In this document: piece after piece, positions 35,269-37,111 of the stretch
How positions within the stretch are numbered: the stretch's first letter is position 1
Layout: each line of letters starts with the position of its first letter
DNA from: Flavobacteriales bacterium
Lineage (GTDB): Bacteria; Bacteroidota; Bacteroidia; Flavobacteriales_F; PHOS-HE28
NCBI GenBank assembly: GCA_023382455.1
Contig: JAHDVX010000027.1
Span: forward strand, 9,776-46,886
Reading direction: 5' to 3'
Length of the DNA stretch: 37,111 bases
The notes under the pieces: generated by a model
The model's input: the letters and a program-made list of their open reading frames with translations, nothing else
The model's database searches: none
What the model was told of the DNA's origin: nothing
Translations under genes and position numbers: made by a program

Positions 35269-37111
35269 GTGGATCGACTTCGCTTTTCTCCCGGGTGGCC
35301 GCCATGGCGGGTGGTGCTTTTCGTGCTGTTGGGCCTTGCATGCGCTCGGGTGAATGCGGCACACGTCCTCGGGGGGGACATCACCTACCAATGCCTTGGG
35401 GGGAACAATTACCAGGTGACCCTGGATCTGTTCTATGACTGCACGGGAGTGGCGGCGCTGCCCCAGGATATTACCTATGCCAGTGCATGTGGTTCGGGCA
35501 CGGTCACGGTGGCCCCCCCCGTCCCGGCGGAGGTGAGCCAGATCTGTGCGAGCCAGATCGCGAACAGTACGTGCAATGGTGGGGGGCTGCAGGGTGTGCA
35601 CCATTATAGTTTCCAGACCATTCTCAATCTGCCACCCTGCCCGGGCGGGTGGACATTGAGCTGGGTGACCTGTTGCAGGGCCGCTACCCTCAATCTCGTC
35701 GGTTCTCCGGGTACCTACTTGGAGGCCACCTTGCGCAACGACCTGGTCCCTTGCGGGGATTCGCCCCAATTCTCGGACTTCTCAGTCCCATACGTGTGTG
35801 TGGGCCAGCAGTTTGACATGAACTTCGGTGTGTCCGTGCCTACAGGCCAATACACCACCTGCACGTTGGTCGGCGCCTTGGGGTTCATGAACGGCCCCAA
35901 CCCGATAGCCTACAAGCCCGGGTTCAGCCCCGCCCAACCGGTACCGGGAACCATGCTCAACGCCACCACCGGCCAATTGACCTTCACGCCACCGGCGATC
36001 GGCAAGTATGTGTTCGTGGTGCAAGTTGACCAGTATGACGCCAATGGCGTGCTCATCGGTTCGGTCATGCGGGACATCATGTTGGTTTCCATGGCGTGTA
36101 CCGGTTCCGCTCCCGCACCACAAGGACCTGCACAGCTTACGGGACCAGCCGGCCCGGGTGACCCGCCGGGGCCCAACGTCCTGCTTACAGGCGTCAATGC
36201 CATAGAGGTGTGTGACGGTATGCCGGTCTGTTTCAGCATCGGCTTCGAGGACCAGGACGCGGCGGATGTGCTTGCCATTTCTTCCCAAGCTGCCACCCTG
36301 ATGCCGGGGTCCACCGTCAGCATCACGGGTACAAACCCGTCCATGGTCACCGTTTGTTGGACCGGCGACATCAACTACAGTCCGGTGAATCTGCTGTTCC
36401 AGGTGAACGATGGTGCTTGCCCGATCATGAACACGGCATCGGTCGGTATCAACATCACCTCGGTGTCGCCGCTGCCGGGCATTCCCGATCCCGGGACCAA
36501 CTCAAGTGCACAGATCTGCCCGACTGCTGCCCCGTTCGACTTGATTGATTACTTGGGCGGCAATCCGAACACCACCGGATCCTGGACCGGACCAGGTGGG
36601 AATCCGCATGGGCCCCAGTTCGACCCGGCCTTGGACCCGGTAGGTACATACACCTACACCGTCGGGAATGCCTGTGCCAGCGCAAGCGCCACCTTGACCA
36701 TCAGTTTCACTTCCGGTACGCCCGATGCGGGAACGGATGGCACACTGAACGTATGTGGCAATGGGTCGGCTGTTGCGTTGATCTCGGGTCTGGGCGGCAC
36801 ACCGGACCTGACCGGCACTTGGAGCGGCCCCAGTGTAGTGGTTGGTGGCCTGTTTGATCCGGTCACAATGGATCCGGGGGCGTACAGTTACACGGTGCCG
36901 GCCGGAGGGGGGTGTGCTGCTGCCTCCGCCACGGTGACGGTCACCGAGCAGGCCGCGCCCGACGCGGGCGTTGACGGCACGCTGGACCTCTGCGGGAATG
37001 GGGCCTCGGCCTCGCTGTTCGCCGCGCTAGGCGGCACGCCCGACGCGGGCGGCACGTGGAGCGGCCCGAGCGTGGTTGCGGGCGGCATGTACGATCCCGC
37101 CGCGATGGATC
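35269..37111 (+). CDS. Second large secreted adhesin, 3' end beyond the window
   Basis: An open frame runs from 35230 to the window end without a stop. The GTG at 35269 (MDRLRFSPGWPPWRVV, then a LFVLLGLACARVNA|A signal peptide) is the best start. A GTG at 35245 is possible but would leave about 10 nt of leader. The N-terminal domain opens HVLGGDITYQCLGGNNYQVT and is paralogous to that of the giant adhesin. Later parts hold Ig/PKD-like units of a different type: CGNGxxxxL, LGGTPDxxGTWSGPSVV, a GG(L/M)(F/Y)DP turn, MDPGAYSYTV. Units from 36721 and 36958 repeat with a 237-bp (79-residue) period. 614 residues are visible. A T9SS sorting domain is expected past the edge. Confidence 0.88.
   Translation, partial: MDRLRFSPGWPPWRVVLFVLLGLACARVNAAHVLGGDITYQCLGGNNYQVTLDLFYDCTGVAALPQDITYASACGSGTVTVAPPVPAEVSQICASQIANSTCNGGGLQGVHHYSFQTILNLPPCPGGWTLSWVTCCRAATLNLVGSPGTYLEATLRNDLVPCGDSPQFSDFSVPYVCVGQQFDMNFGVSVPTGQYTTCTLVGALGFMNGPNPIAYKPGFSPAQPVPGTMLNATTGQLTFTPPAIGKYVFVVQVDQYDANGVLIGSVMRDIMLVSMACTGSAPAPQGPAQLTGPAGPGDPPGPNVLLTGVNAIEVCDGMPVCFSIGFEDQDAADVLAISSQAATLMPGSTVSITGTNPSMVTVCWTGDINYSPVNLLFQVNDGACPIMNTASVGINITSVSPLPGIPDPGTNSSAQICPTAAPFDLIDYLGGNPNTTGSWTGPGGNPHGPQFDPALDPVGTYTYTVGNACASASATLTISFTSGTPDAGTDGTLNVCGNGSAVALISGLGGTPDLTGTWSGPSVVVGGLFDPVTMDPGAYSYTVPAGGGCAAASATVTVTEQAAPDAGVDGTLDLCGNGASASLFAALGGTPDAGGTWSGPSVVAGGMYDPAAMD

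Overview
The window reads as chromosomal DNA of a GC-rich member of the Bacteroidota, most likely of the Flavobacteriales type. The evidence is a type IX secretion (T9SS) theme: one gliding-motility-type C-terminal sorting domain, one type A sorting domain, a PorP/SprF protein and a PorE-like OmpA protein. There is also a DUF5686 carboxypeptidase-regulatory-like protein, a DUF5689 lipoprotein, and repeated TAnnTTTG promoter -7 boxes. No tRNA, rRNA or CRISPR array was seen.

Layout. Positions 1-590 are accessory. Tandem 35-bp repeats lead into a small GIY-YIG nuclease gene with a one-base frameshift, and the gene lies between 25-bp inverted repeats that each sit in the loop of a hairpin. Positions 590-15350 are mostly housekeeping: a radical SAM/SPASM protein (-), a DUF5686 outer-membrane protein, an RND/MMPL exporter overlapping rmlA, a polyprenyl synthase, a TIGR01777 epimerase with a secreted protein (-), a small unknown protein, and the sucA-sucB pair of the 2-oxoglutarate dehydrogenase complex. 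Positions 15768-28689 are an adhesin operon: a 3245-residue secreted protein with about 31 Ig/PKD-like repeats and a CHU_C/type B sorting domain, then a PorP/SprF outer-membrane protein 2 nt later, then a TPR/beta-propeller/OmpA protein. The adhesin is probably exported by the T9SS with the PorP/SprF protein as its dedicated partner, and the OmpA protein would anchor the assembly to peptidoglycan.

A strong terminator at 28710-28740 separates this operon from a methyltransferase gene. That gene's promoter carries a perfect 7-1-7 inverted repeat of Fur/PerR-like geometry at the predicted transcription start. Next, on the minus strand, is an outer-membrane uptake cluster (35042 down to 29742): a TonB-dependent receptor, a DUF5689 lipoprotein and a T9SS type A protein with an OB-fold-like domain. 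A divergent promoter region then drives a second large adhesin (GTG start at 35269), whose N-terminal domain is paralogous to that of the giant adhesin. It runs off the window end.

The strongest candidates for undescribed biology are the compact GIY-YIG element with inverted repeats presented in hairpin loops, the palindromic operator in front of the methyltransferase, and the pair of secreted adhesins sharing an H-x-x-GG-type N-terminal domain.
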